Shown piece by piece: positions 1-7,799 of a stretch of DNA of 64,000 bases; position 1 is the stretch's first letter; every line of letters begins with the position of its first letter. Position numbers and translations under genes: made by a program. The stretch comes from Amycolatopsis roodepoortensis (lineage in GTDB: Bacteria; Actinomycetota; Actinomycetes; Mycobacteriales; Pseudonocardiaceae). Below the pieces are notes generated by a model. It ran no database searches. It was not told the origin of the DNA and saw only the letters and a list, made by a program, of their open reading frames with translations. The stretch is from NCBI RefSeq assembly GCF_014873915.1, contig NZ_JADBEJ010000008.1, positions 868,001 to 932,000 on the forward strand. Reading direction: 5' to 3'.

Positions 1-1
1 C

Positions 2-589
2 GGCCGTGTCCTCGGCTCGCGGTTCCGCGCGCCGCAGCGCACCGCCGAGGCCGAGCACTTCCGCCGCTGGTTCGTCGAGCACGGCTACCGCGACATCACC
101 ATGCCCGAGAAGATCAACGAGGCCGAGGGCGACTTCGCGTGGACCGGCAAGGTCCTGCTCGCCGGCACCGGGTTCCGGACCGACCCGGCCGCGCACGCCG
201 AAGCGCAGGAGGTCCTCGGGGTCCCGGTCGTGTCGCTGCGGCTGATCGACCCGAGCTACTACCACCTCGACACCGCGCTGTTCGTGCTCGCCGAGGCCAC
301 CGACACCACGCCCGCCCAGATCGCCTACTACCCGGACGCCTTCTCGGCCGGGTCGCGGAAGGTGCTGGAGCGGATGTTCCCGGACGCGGTAATCGCGGAC
401 CGGGCCGACGCGGAGTGCTTCGGCCTGAACGGGGTGTCCGACGGCCGCAACGTCGTCCTGCCGGTCGAGGCGACCGGATTGGCGTCGCGGCTGACCGAAC
501 GCGGCTACGAAGTCGTCTTCCTGGACATTTCCGAGCTCAGGAAGGCGGGCGGCGGCCCGAAGTGCTGCACCCTGGAGATCCGCAAGTAA
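2..589 (+). CDS. ddaH: Dimethylargininase / amidinotransferase-fold hydrolase, C-terminal part
   Basis: The gene is cut by the left edge; the frame is open from base 2 and ends TAA at 587-589. The family hydrolyses N-omega-methylated arginines to citrulline in the cytosol. Visible family signs are the EAEGDF segment around residue 36, a PSYYHLDTA stretch, and the active-site cysteine region GPKCCTLEI just before the C-terminus, which holds the nucleophile. About 195 residues are present, so the N-terminal 60-70 residues of this usually 255-285 residue family are missing. An arginine deiminase-like relative is possible, but the short length and the C-terminal motif favour DDAH. Confidence 0.85.
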   Translation, partial: GRVLGSRFRAPQRTAEAEHFRRWFVEHGYRDITMPEKINEAEGDFAWTGKVLLAGTGFRTDPAAHAEAQEVLGVPVVSLRLIDPSYYHLDTALFVLAEATDTTPAQIAYYPDAFSAGSRKVLERMFPDAVIADRADAECFGLNGVSDGRNVVLPVEATGLASRLTERGYEVVFLDISELRKAGGGPKCCTLEIRK

Positions 590-680
590 TCCATTCGTGG
601 ACACCTTGCGGGATCATGTAACTACTCCATTCGCCAACTCGATTAATCGGGAAACGAACTCGGTCCCGAATGAGGCGCGG

Positions 681-1337
681 ATGGTGATCCTGGCGATAGG
701 CGGCGTGGGCAGACCCGTGCGCGCGCTGGATCCTGGCGAGAACGAAACGTGGGTGACGGTCGAACAGTTCGAGCGTGTGCTCGACACCGTGGCCGGACGC
801 GAAGACGTCGGCCTCACCTTCGACGACGGCAACTCGTCGGACGTCGAGATCGCGCTCCCCAGACTGGTGGAGCGCGATCTCACGGCCGAGTTCTTCCCGC
901 TGGCCGGCCGGATCGGGCAGCGGGGTTTCCTCGACGCCGACGGCCTTCGCGCGCTGGTCGAGGCGGGGATGTCGATCGGTTCGCACGGCTGGGAACACCG
1001 CGACTGGCGGCGGCTGGACGACCGGAACGCCCGGCGTGAACTGGAAACCGCGCCGAAACTGCTCGCGGAACTGAGCGGGAAACCCGTGCGCGCGTACGCG
1101 CCGCCGTTCGGCGCCTACGACCGGCGGGTGCTCAGCAGACTCCGGCGTTCCGGTGCGACGAGGGTCTACACGACCGAAGGCGGCGCGGCTTCGCGCGACG
1201 GCTGGCTGCGGCCGCGGATCGAGGTCCGGCACGACGTCGACCAGGAGTGGATCGACGGCGTGCTCGGTGAGCGGGAAGGTCTGTACCGCCGAGCGGGACG
1301 GATCATGGCGCGGGTCGCCAGGCTTGCCCGCCTTTGA
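681..1337 (+). CDS. NodB-type polysaccharide deacetylase
   Basis: 218 residues from ATG 681, which has GAGG just upstream; an earlier in-frame GTG at 597 has no ribosome site and adds residues that do not look like the family. Motif 1, TFDDGN (about 46-51), supplies the catalytic and metal aspartates. Motif 2, SHGWEHRD (about 101-108), supplies the metal histidines. No signal peptide is obvious. Members remove N- or O-acetyl groups from glycans. It precedes a chitosanase and lies 2.5 kb from a large polysaccharide locus, so a role in trimming a cell-surface or chitin-like glycan is likely but inferred. Confidence 0.8.
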   Translation: MVILAIGGVGRPVRALDPGENETWVTVEQFERVLDTVAGREDVGLTFDDGNSSDVEIALPRLVERDLTAEFFPLAGRIGQRGFLDADGLRALVEAGMSIGSHGWEHRDWRRLDDRNARRELETAPKLLAELSGKPVRAYAPPFGAYDRRVLSRLRRSGATRVYTTEGGAASRDGWLRPRIEVRHDVDQEWIDGVLGEREGLYRRAGRIMARVARLARL

Positions 1338-1444
1338 CCGTTTTTCTTTGTGCGGTGGGAAAATAACCCTTGAATCGAAGCCGTCGGCGGCGGCATCCTG
1401 AGCACCCTCGATAAAGAAGTCTTATTAACAAAGGGGTGTTCGGA

Positions 1445-2113
1445 ATGCGGAAACTGCTCTTGTTCTCGGCGATGGTGGTGGCCGCCGGGTTGGCTCCCGC
1501 GGCGACGGCCGCGGCTTCCCCTTCGATGCAGGCGGCCCCGACAGCCCAGCAATTGCTGGCGAAGACCACCAGTTGCAAGCAGGTGTCGAACGGCAAGTAC
1601 AAGACCGACGACGAAACCGGCCGGACCATCGCGGTCTGCGACGCGGGAAGCGCGGTGTTCTGGAAGGCCGACATGGACATCGACTGCGACGGGCAGCCGA
1701 CCGCGCGCTGCAACAAGAACACCGACCCGTGGTTCCAGGACGGCACCGCGTACCCGCGCTCCGACGGCAAGGCGCTGATCGCCGACCAGACGCCTTATGT
1801 CGTCGTGCCGAGCATCAGCGGCACGTGGAACTTCGAAAAGGCGGGCCTCAAGGGCGCCGGTTCGTGCGCGGTGATCTACAACGACAAGGTGCTCTACACC
1901 GTCATCGGGGACACCGGCCCGAAGGACATCATCGGCGAAGCGTCCTACGCGGCCGCGAAGGCGCTGGGGATCAACCCGGACCCGAAGAACGGCGGCGTCG
2001 ACTCGGGCGTCACGTACATCTGCTTCAAGAACTCGAAGGTGTCGCCGATCGAGGACAACGGGAAGTCGGCCTCGGTCGGGCAGGCCTTGGCGACGAAGTT
2101 CGTTCAAGGCTGA
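1445..2113 (+). CDS. Secreted chitosanase-like glycoside hydrolase (GH75 type)
   Basis: 222 residues. ATG 1445 is preferred over GTG 1436 because AAAGGGG sits about 8 bases upstream of it. A signal peptide (MRKLLLFS.. to ..AAA, residues 1-24) predicts secretion. The mature part has the family's acidic stretch DMDIDCDG (about 76-83), paired cysteines, and GDTGPKDIIGEAS in the second half, where GH75 chitosanases carry a conserved Asp/Glu region. The expected reaction is endo-hydrolysis of beta-1,4 linkages in partly deacetylated chitin. It follows a deacetylase, which fits stepwise attack on chitin. The GH75 assignment is from motif memory, not a search. Confidence 0.8.
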   Translation: MRKLLLFSAMVVAAGLAPAATAAASPSMQAAPTAQQLLAKTTSCKQVSNGKYKTDDETGRTIAVCDAGSAVFWKADMDIDCDGQPTARCNKNTDPWFQDGTAYPRSDGKALIADQTPYVVVPSISGTWNFEKAGLKGAGSCAVIYNDKVLYTVIGDTGPKDIIGEASYAAAKALGINPDPKNGGVDSGVTYICFKNSKVSPIEDNGKSASVGQALATKFVQG

Positions 2114-2120
2114 GCAGGAG

Positions 2121-2177
2121 TGCGCACCAATGTGGCATAGGAGACGCTGAGCGTTCCCTATGCCACATTGGTGCGCA
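2121..2177. terminator. Bidirectional hairpin terminator
   Basis: Two perfectly complementary 21-base arms (2121-2141 and 2157-2177) begin 8 bases after the chitosanase stop and end just before the stop of the convergent gene at 2184. Placement between convergent genes indicates a shared terminator. There is no U-run. Confidence 0.75.
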
Positions 2178-2183
2178 TTCAGC

Positions 2184-3590
2184 TCAGCGCGGCTCCATCT
2201 GCACCCACGGGTCCCACCCGTAGGGCGGCGCGACGTGCTGGATGGTCGAACTGTGGACCGCCTTCCATGGTCCCGCCACGCGGAACACGTACTCGCCGAC
2301 GGCGACACCCGGGAAGGTCACGACGCCTTTGGCGTCGGTCCTGGCGAACGAAACCAGCCGGTTGTCCTTTGTGGACAAGGTGGCGGTGATGCCTGCCAAG
2401 CCTTCACCGTCGTCCGGCGTCCAGTTGCCGTTCTTGTCGACCCAGGCCAGGACGCGGGCGTCGGCACGCTTGCCGGGCACCTTGGCTTCGGCGGACACCT
2501 CCGGACCGGACAGATAGGTCTTGCCGCTGAATTCGCAGGAAAGGGTGGTCTTGCCGAAGTAGAACGCCTTTTCCGGCACCTGGGCGGTCAGGGCGAACAC
2601 CAGTCGCTGACCCGAGGTCAGCGCACCCGCCTGAGGGGAGCCGAACGCGCCCCACTGGTCCTGTGGGATCTTCAGCTCGGTTCCGTCGCCGTTGTCCCTG
2701 CAAGTCACGAAGAGACCGGAGAGCGGGTGCTCGCCACTGTTCGTGAGCGTGACCGTCGCCTTGACCGTTCCTCCAGGTGCATAGCTCGTCTTGTCGAATT
2801 CGAGCTTCGCTTGAAGTGTCTGGCTGAGCGGCTGCTGACCTCGGATGCTCAGGTTCTGGAAATCGCCGCTGCCGTCCAGGCGCATCGAGGTGTTTTCCGG
2901 CAGCAGCCAGCCGTCGGGTACATCGCGGAAGTACAGGGACCGATGGGACCCGACCGGGACGGCGTCGAAGAAGAACCGTCCGGCGGCGTCGGTGACCACC
3001 GACAGTTCCTGTGGCATGTTGAAACTGCCTATCCGTGCGGTGATCCCGGCCAGCTCCTCGCCGGGGGAAGGCACACCGTCCCGGTTCTTGTCCCCGTAAA
3101 CCTGGCCGGCGACGCGTTCGGTGGTTTCGGGTGGGACCACGTTCACCGGAACGTCGATGGTGTTGTCCCCGAAGTCGGTGTCGACGGGGGTCATCACGTC
3201 GAGCCTCACGACGGGATTGCCCGCTTCGACGGCCCAGATCCGGCCCGTCAGGCGGTAGGTGCGGCTTTCGCCCGCCTGGAAGGTCGCTCCGGGACCGCCG
3301 TGGCTCAGCTCTCCCCAGGTGTTCAGGTCGAAGCTGTAATGGGGACCGGAGTAGGTACTTCCCTGCGCCTTGACCTCCGTCGCTGTGGCGTCGCCGATGT
3401 TGGTGATCGTCAGGTCGATCGGAATGGTTTCGTCCCTCAGCCAGCGCCCGTCCGGCACGGCCGCCGTGATCTTGAGGTTCGGTCCGGGGTCGGCGTACGC
3501 GGGTACCGCGGCCATCGCTCCGGTGAGGGTGAATGCCAAGGTCATTGCGCCGACGGCGCGAAATGATCTTCTGGACAAGGTTCTGCGCAT
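2184..3590 (-). CDS. Secreted protein with CARDB-like and SdrD B-like domains
   Basis: 468 residues with a signal peptide (RR near the N-terminus, cleavage around AYA-DPG, residue 33). Beta-rich modules follow: a CARDB-like segment (PIDLTITNIGDATATEV), an SdrD B-like module with the acidic motif GDKNRDGVPSPGEELAG, a second beta-sandwich segment (TVTLTNSGEHPLSG), and a second SdrD B-like module near the C-terminus (WVDKNGNWTPDDGEGLAG). The D-x-N-x-D patterns suggest bound calcium. There is no sortase motif or transmembrane tail, so it is probably released or held non-covalently. Its function is unknown; adhesion or wall structure is a guess. GGGGAG upstream supports the ATG at 3590. Confidence 0.7.
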   Translation of the reverse strand: MRRTLSRRSFRAVGAMTLAFTLTGAMAAVPAYADPGPNLKITAAVPDGRWLRDETIPIDLTITNIGDATATEVKAQGSTYSGPHYSFDLNTWGELSHGGPGATFQAGESRTYRLTGRIWAVEAGNPVVRLDVMTPVDTDFGDNTIDVPVNVVPPETTERVAGQVYGDKNRDGVPSPGEELAGITARIGSFNMPQELSVVTDAAGRFFFDAVPVGSHRSLYFRDVPDGWLLPENTSMRLDGSGDFQNLSIRGQQPLSQTLQAKLEFDKTSYAPGGTVKATVTLTNSGEHPLSGLFVTCRDNGDGTELKIPQDQWGAFGSPQAGALTSGQRLVFALTAQVPEKAFYFGKTTLSCEFSGKTYLSGPEVSAEAKVPGKRADARVLAWVDKNGNWTPDDGEGLAGITATLSTKDNRLVSFARTDAKGVVTFPGVAVGEYVFRVAGPWKAVHSSTIQHVAPPYGWDPWVQMEPR

Positions 3591-3886
3591 CGGCTCCCCA
3601 GGTGCTCGTCGTTGACGAAATCAACCTAAAAGCGGCGTCGACGGCTTGACCAGCACGGAACATTCCGGAGTCGCCGGGAGGCAACCGCGAGATCGTTTCG
3701 CGCGTGTACAGCGGATCGAGACGAAACCCTTACGCGACCCTTGTAGCGTTTCGCACCCTTCGGACGATGAGTAATTCCCTTGCCGCACAGGCATTCCGCC
3801 AAAAGCAGGCGAACGACGGACACCGGTAACGAACCCGGCCGTCCCGCCGACCAACGGGCAGCGGAACGCGGCTGGAGGAATTCGTC
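3591..3886. promoter_or_regulatory. Divergent intergenic region before the polysaccharide locus
   Basis: 296 bases between divergent genes must hold promoters for both. It contains short complementary arms CGAAAC (3722-3727) and GTTTCG (3748-3753). A strong ribosome site, GGAGGA, lies 8 bases before the ATG at 3887. I see no clear -35/-10 pair and no known riboswitch. Confidence 0.35.
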
Positions 3887-5203
3887 ATGAAGATCAGCGT
3901 CTTCGGGCTCGGTTACGTCGGTTGCGTGTCGGCGGCGTGCCTCGCCGGTCGCGGGCACGAGGTCGTCGGGGTCGACGTGAACCCGGTGAAGATCGAACTC
4001 GTCTCCAGCGGCAAGGCGCCGGTGGTCGAAGAGCGGATCGGCGAGCTGACCGCGGAGGTCGTCGCCGCGGGCAAGCTGAGAGCCACGACCGACGTAAGAC
4101 AGGCGATCGCGGACAGCGAAGTCTCCCTGATCTGCGTCGGTACCCCGTCGGCGCCGAACGGTAGCCTGTCGACGGCGTTCCTGGAGCGCGTCGCCGAGGA
4201 AATCGGCGAAGCGCTCAAGGACAAGGCCGAACGCCACACCGTCGTCTTCCGCAGCACCATGCTCCCGGGCACCTGCCTTGATCTGCTCGTCCCCATCCTC
4301 GAAAAGTCGTCCGGCCGCACCGCGGGCGTCGACTTCGGGGTCGCGGTGAACCCCGAGTTCCTGCGCGAGGGCAGCAGCGTCAAGGACTTCTTCGACCCGC
4401 CCAAGACCGTCATCGGCGAGCTCGACGCGGCCAGCGGTGACGTCGTCGCGGCGCTTTACGAAGGCCTTCCCGGCGAGGTGTTCCGCGTCGCGATCCCGGT
4501 CGCCGAGATGACGAAGTACGCCGACAATTCCTTCCACGGCCTCAAGATCGGCTTCGCGAACGAGCTCGGCGCCATCTGCCGCGCGCTGGGGCTCGACTCG
4601 CACCAGGTGATCGACGTCTTCCTCGCCGACCGCAAGCTCAACATCAGCCCCGCCTACCTTCGCCCCGGGTTCGCCTTCGGCGGCTCGTGCCTCCCCAAGG
4701 ATCTGCGCGGCCTGGTCTACGCCGCGCACCGCGCGGACGTCGCCGTCCCGATCCTGTCGCACGTGCTGCCCTCCAACGACGAACACCTCCAGCGCGCCTT
4801 CGACCTGGTCGCGCGTACCGGCAAGCGCAAGGTCGGCCTGTTCGGCCTGTCGTTCAAACCCGGCACCGACGACCTGCGGGAGAGCCCGCTCGTCGAGCTC
4901 GCCGAGCGCCTGCTCGGCAAGGGGTACGACCTCCGCATCTACGACGCCAACGTCAGCCTTTCGCGGCTGATGGGCGCGAACCGCGAGTACATCGAGGGCA
5001 GGCTGCCGCATCTCGGGCAGCTGCTCGCCGGTTCCATCGGCGAGGTCGTCGACCACGCCGACGTCTGCCTCGTCGGCTGCACCGATCCGGACGTCCTCGC
5101 TGCCCTCCCGGCGGGCGGCGGCCACACCATCATCGATCTCGTCCGCGTACCCGACGCCGACCGTCGCCGGGCTGAAGAGGGATATGTCGGTCTTGCCTGG
5201 TAA
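3887..5203 (+). CDS. algD: GDP-mannose 6-dehydrogenase (AlgD-like)
   Basis: 438 residues. The enzyme oxidises GDP-mannose in two NAD-dependent steps to GDP-mannuronate, the activated precursor of alginate. The N-terminal Rossmann motif is FGLGYVG (6-12). The central dimer domain holds the catalytic cysteine at 268 in GGSCLPKDL. The C-terminal binding domain has FKPGTDDLRESPLVELAE and GANREYIE, which match AlgD more closely than UDP-glucose dehydrogenases, as does CVGTPSAPNGSL. The length is typical. GGAGGA precedes the ATG. It is the first gene of the plus arm, and the following glycosyltransferase overlaps it by 20 bases. UDP-glucose as substrate cannot be excluded. Confidence 0.88.
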   Translation: MKISVFGLGYVGCVSAACLAGRGHEVVGVDVNPVKIELVSSGKAPVVEERIGELTAEVVAAGKLRATTDVRQAIADSEVSLICVGTPSAPNGSLSTAFLERVAEEIGEALKDKAERHTVVFRSTMLPGTCLDLLVPILEKSSGRTAGVDFGVAVNPEFLREGSSVKDFFDPPKTVIGELDAASGDVVAALYEGLPGEVFRVAIPVAEMTKYADNSFHGLKIGFANELGAICRALGLDSHQVIDVFLADRKLNISPAYLRPGFAFGGSCLPKDLRGLVYAAHRADVAVPILSHVLPSNDEHLQRAFDLVARTGKRKVGLFGLSFKPGTDDLRESPLVELAERLLGKGYDLRIYDANVSLSRLMGANREYIEGRLPHLGQLLAGSIGEVVDHADVCLVGCTDPDVLAALPAGGGHTIIDLVRVPDADRRRAEEGYVGLAW

Positions 5204-6371
5204 AGCTCTCATCCTCGTCGAGAACCTGTCCGTCCCCTTCGATCGCCGCGTCTGGCAGGAATGCCAGACACTTCGCGACGCCGGCTGGGAAGTCCACGTC
5301 ATCTGTCCACAAGGGACGAAGAGGGACACCGAAGCCGAAGTCACCATCGACGGCGTCCACATCCTGCGGTACCCGCTGAAGGCCGCCACCGGTGGCCCGG
5401 CCGGGTACGTCCAGGAGTACGGCTCCGCGCTGTGGCACACGCTGCGGCTCGCCCGCAAGGTCGGCCGCGTGGACGTCGTGCACGCCTGCAACCCGCCGGA
5501 CCTGCTGTTCCTGGTCGCGCTGTACCTCAAGCGCCAGGGCGCGAAGTTCATCTTCGACCAGCACGACCTCTGCCCCGAGCTGTACCTCTCGCGTTTCGAC
5601 CGCGGTGAGGACTTCCTGTACCGCGCGGTCTGCGCGCTGGAGCGCCGCACGTACAAGACGGCCGACGTCGTCATCGCGACCAACGAGAGCTACAAGGACG
5701 TCGCCGTGAAGCGCGGCGGCAAATCACCGGACGACGTCTTCGTCGTGCGCAGCGCGCCCGTGGTCGAGCGGTTCCACCTGGTTCCGGCCGAGCCCGAATT
5801 GAAGAAGGGCAAGCCGCATCTGCTGGCGTACCTCGGCGTGATGGGTCCGCAGGACGGCGTCGACTACGCGTTGCGCGCGCTCGCTTCGCTGCGTGACGCC
5901 GTCGGCCGCACCGACTGGCACGCCGTGTTCATCGGCTCTGGCGACGCTTTCGACGCCATGGTGGCGTTGTCCAAGGAACTCAAGCTCGACGACCAGGTCG
6001 AGTTCACCGGCCGGATCTCCGACGAGGACCTTCTGCGCTATCTGTCCTCGGCCGACGTCTGCCTTTCGCCGGATCCGCTGAATCCGCTCAACGACGTGTC
6101 GACCATGAACAAGATCATGGAGTACATGGCGATGAGCCGTCCGATCGTCTCCTTCGAGCTGCGGGAGGCCAGGGTTTCGGCCGGGGAGGCCGCCCTTTAC
6201 GCCCCGGCGAACGACGAGCCGGAGTTCGCGAAACTGATCGCGCATCTGCTCGATTCGCCGGACCAGCGAGCCGCCATGGGTGAGCTGGGACGGGCGCGCG
6301 TCGCCGGTCCGCTCTCGTGGGAGAACTCCCAGAAAGCCCTGCTCGCCGCCTATGCGGCCGCGGTCCGTTGA
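5184..6371 (+). CDS. Family 4 glycosyltransferase (WbuB-like)
   Basis: 395 residues with a GT-B fold. The N-terminal half has the acceptor-domain start ALILVENLSVPFDRRVWQE. The C-terminal half has a nucleotide-sugar site with YLGVMGPQDGVDYAL and the EX7E-like region STMNKIMEYMAMSRPIVSFE. It transfers a sugar from a nucleotide donor to a growing lipid-linked oligosaccharide at the cytoplasmic face. ATG 5184 lies inside the end of algD with GAAGAGGG upstream, so the two are translationally coupled. Donor and acceptor cannot be told from the sequence. Confidence 0.85.
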   Translation: MSVLPGKALILVENLSVPFDRRVWQECQTLRDAGWEVHVICPQGTKRDTEAEVTIDGVHILRYPLKAATGGPAGYVQEYGSALWHTLRLARKVGRVDVVHACNPPDLLFLVALYLKRQGAKFIFDQHDLCPELYLSRFDRGEDFLYRAVCALERRTYKTADVVIATNESYKDVAVKRGGKSPDDVFVVRSAPVVERFHLVPAEPELKKGKPHLLAYLGVMGPQDGVDYALRALASLRDAVGRTDWHAVFIGSGDAFDAMVALSKELKLDDQVEFTGRISDEDLLRYLSSADVCLSPDPLNPLNDVSTMNKIMEYMAMSRPIVSFELREARVSAGEAALYAPANDEPEFAKLIAHLLDSPDQRAAMGELGRARVAGPLSWENSQKALLAAYAAAVR

Positions 6372-6390
6372 TCGATTTCCCGGTCGCGTT

Positions 6391-6418
6391 TTGAACAAGA
6401 GTCGGGCAACCCTGTAAC
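6391..6418 (+). promoter_or_regulatory. Possible promoter before the Wzz-like genes
   Basis: TTGAAC (6391-6396), a 16-base spacer and TGTAAC (6413-6418) resemble a sigma-70 type promoter in the 54-base gap after the glycosyltransferase. Assignment is by pattern only. Confidence 0.3.
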
Positions 6419-6425
6419 CAACGCG

Positions 6426-7799
6426 GTGGCCGGTCCGACGGGATTCATGCACACCCCCACGCACCGGACGGAGATCCCGGCTTTGACTGACGACACGGTG
6501 CGCCTGTCCATGATCGGGCAGGTCTTGCGCGGGAGGTGGCGGACCCTGGTGGTCCTGGCCCTCCTCGGCGCCCTGGTCGGCGCGGGATCGTCGTTGATCC
6601 TTTCTCCCGGTTACCGGACGACGTCCAACGTGCTGCTGCAGGGCCCGCGTGAGGCGGACGAACTGCTCACCCAGGCCGAGGTGGCGACCAGTTCGGTGGT
6701 GCTCGACCGGGCCGCCGCCGTCCTCGGCCGCGGCAGCGGGGCCGACCTGCGTGACCAGGTGAGCACCACGGTCGCGCAGGGCAACGTCATCACCATCGCC
6801 GCGACCGACGATTCCGCCGAGCACGCGCAGCAGGTCGCGGATCAGGTCGCCCAGGAATTCGTGAAGTACTCGACGCAGGTCCTCGCCAGCACCGGCGACG
6901 CCGCGGTCAAGGTGGCGCAGGAACGCCGCGAGACCCTGCGTCAGCAGGTCGCGCAGACGAACCAGCGGATCACCGAACTGACCGCGAAGGTCTCCGACGG
7001 GACGACCTCGGTGGAGACCGTCCAGCTTCGCACCGAGCTGGCCGCGCTGCGCTCGTCGATCGAGCAGGCGATGTCGACGCTCAACGCCACCGACACCACG
7101 AGCGGCGGCCTCGGCAGCATGGTCGTCATGGGCGCGGCCCAGCGGCCGACTTCGGCGGCGGCGCCGACCTTGCCGCAGCTCGCCCTCGGCGGCGCGGCGT
7201 TGTTCTTCGTGTTCGGCCTGCTCGGTCACCTGTTCGCCGCCCGCACCGACCGGCGGCTGCGCGACGAGCAGGAGATCGGCGCCGCGCTCGGCGGGCCGGT
7301 GCTGGCCACTGTCGACATTGCCGACGAGGCCGATCCCGAAGCGGAGCGGAGCCTCCGGGCGAAGCTCCTGGGCGACGACAAGCCGTGGAACATCCGGCGG
7401 ATCGACGTCACCCCCGACGAGATCGACGGCGACGTCCACTACCGCCGCCTCGTGTCCCGGCTTCCGCAGCGGCGGCTGCTGGTGCTGGTGGCCGACGGCG
7501 ATCACGCCGCGCGGACCGCGGCCACCAGGATCGCCGAACTCGCCGGCCGCCGGTACACCGTCGTCACGGTGGCTCCGGCAAGGCCGGTCGTGGAGGACCA
7601 ATCCGCCGAAGGTGTGCTCGTCGTGCTCGGTCTCGGCACGCGGACCGCGTGGGAACTGGTCGGTGTCGCCGAGGCGTGCGCCGACGCGGGGCTGGCCGTG
7701 GCGGGAGCGGCCCTGATCCGCCCCGTGCGGCCCACCCGGCCGCCGAAGCCCGTGAAGCAGGCTGGGAAAGATCGAGAAGCACTGGCAGGTACCCCGTGA
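6426..7799 (+). CDS. Wzz-like polysaccharide co-polymerase with a degenerate nucleotide-binding domain
   Basis: 457 residues from GTG 6426; a TTG at 6483 (MTDDTVRLSM..) after GGAGATCC is an equally plausible start. After a short basic segment there is a membrane helix (TLVVLALLGALVGAGSSLIL), an extracytoplasmic region with a coiled coil (QQVAQTNQRITELTAKV), and a second helix (LALGGAALFFVFGLLGHLF). A cytoplasmic part of about 200 residues follows. It is shaped like the tyrosine-kinase domain of such proteins, but LLVLVADGDHAARTAATRIA stands where a P-loop would be, with no GK[ST]. Role: control of chain length and export. Its stop overlaps the next GTG by 4 bases. Confidence 0.75.
   Translation: MAGPTGFMHTPTHRTEIPALTDDTVRLSMIGQVLRGRWRTLVVLALLGALVGAGSSLILSPGYRTTSNVLLQGPREADELLTQAEVATSSVVLDRAAAVLGRGSGADLRDQVSTTVAQGNVITIAATDDSAEHAQQVADQVAQEFVKYSTQVLASTGDAAVKVAQERRETLRQQVAQTNQRITELTAKVSDGTTSVETVQLRTELAALRSSIEQAMSTLNATDTTSGGLGSMVVMGAAQRPTSAAAPTLPQLALGGAALFFVFGLLGHLFAARTDRRLRDEQEIGAALGGPVLATVDIADEADPEAERSLRAKLLGDDKPWNIRRIDVTPDEIDGDVHYRRLVSRLPQRRLLVLVADGDHAARTAATRIAELAGRRYTVVTVAPARPVVEDQSAEGVLVVLGLGTRTAWELVGVAEACADAGLAVAGAALIRPVRPTRPPKPVKQAGKDREALAGTP

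Noticed and set aside
3626..5683. A 685-codon minus frame opposite algD
   Set aside because: Antisense shadow; algD has full family motifs and a strong ribosome site.
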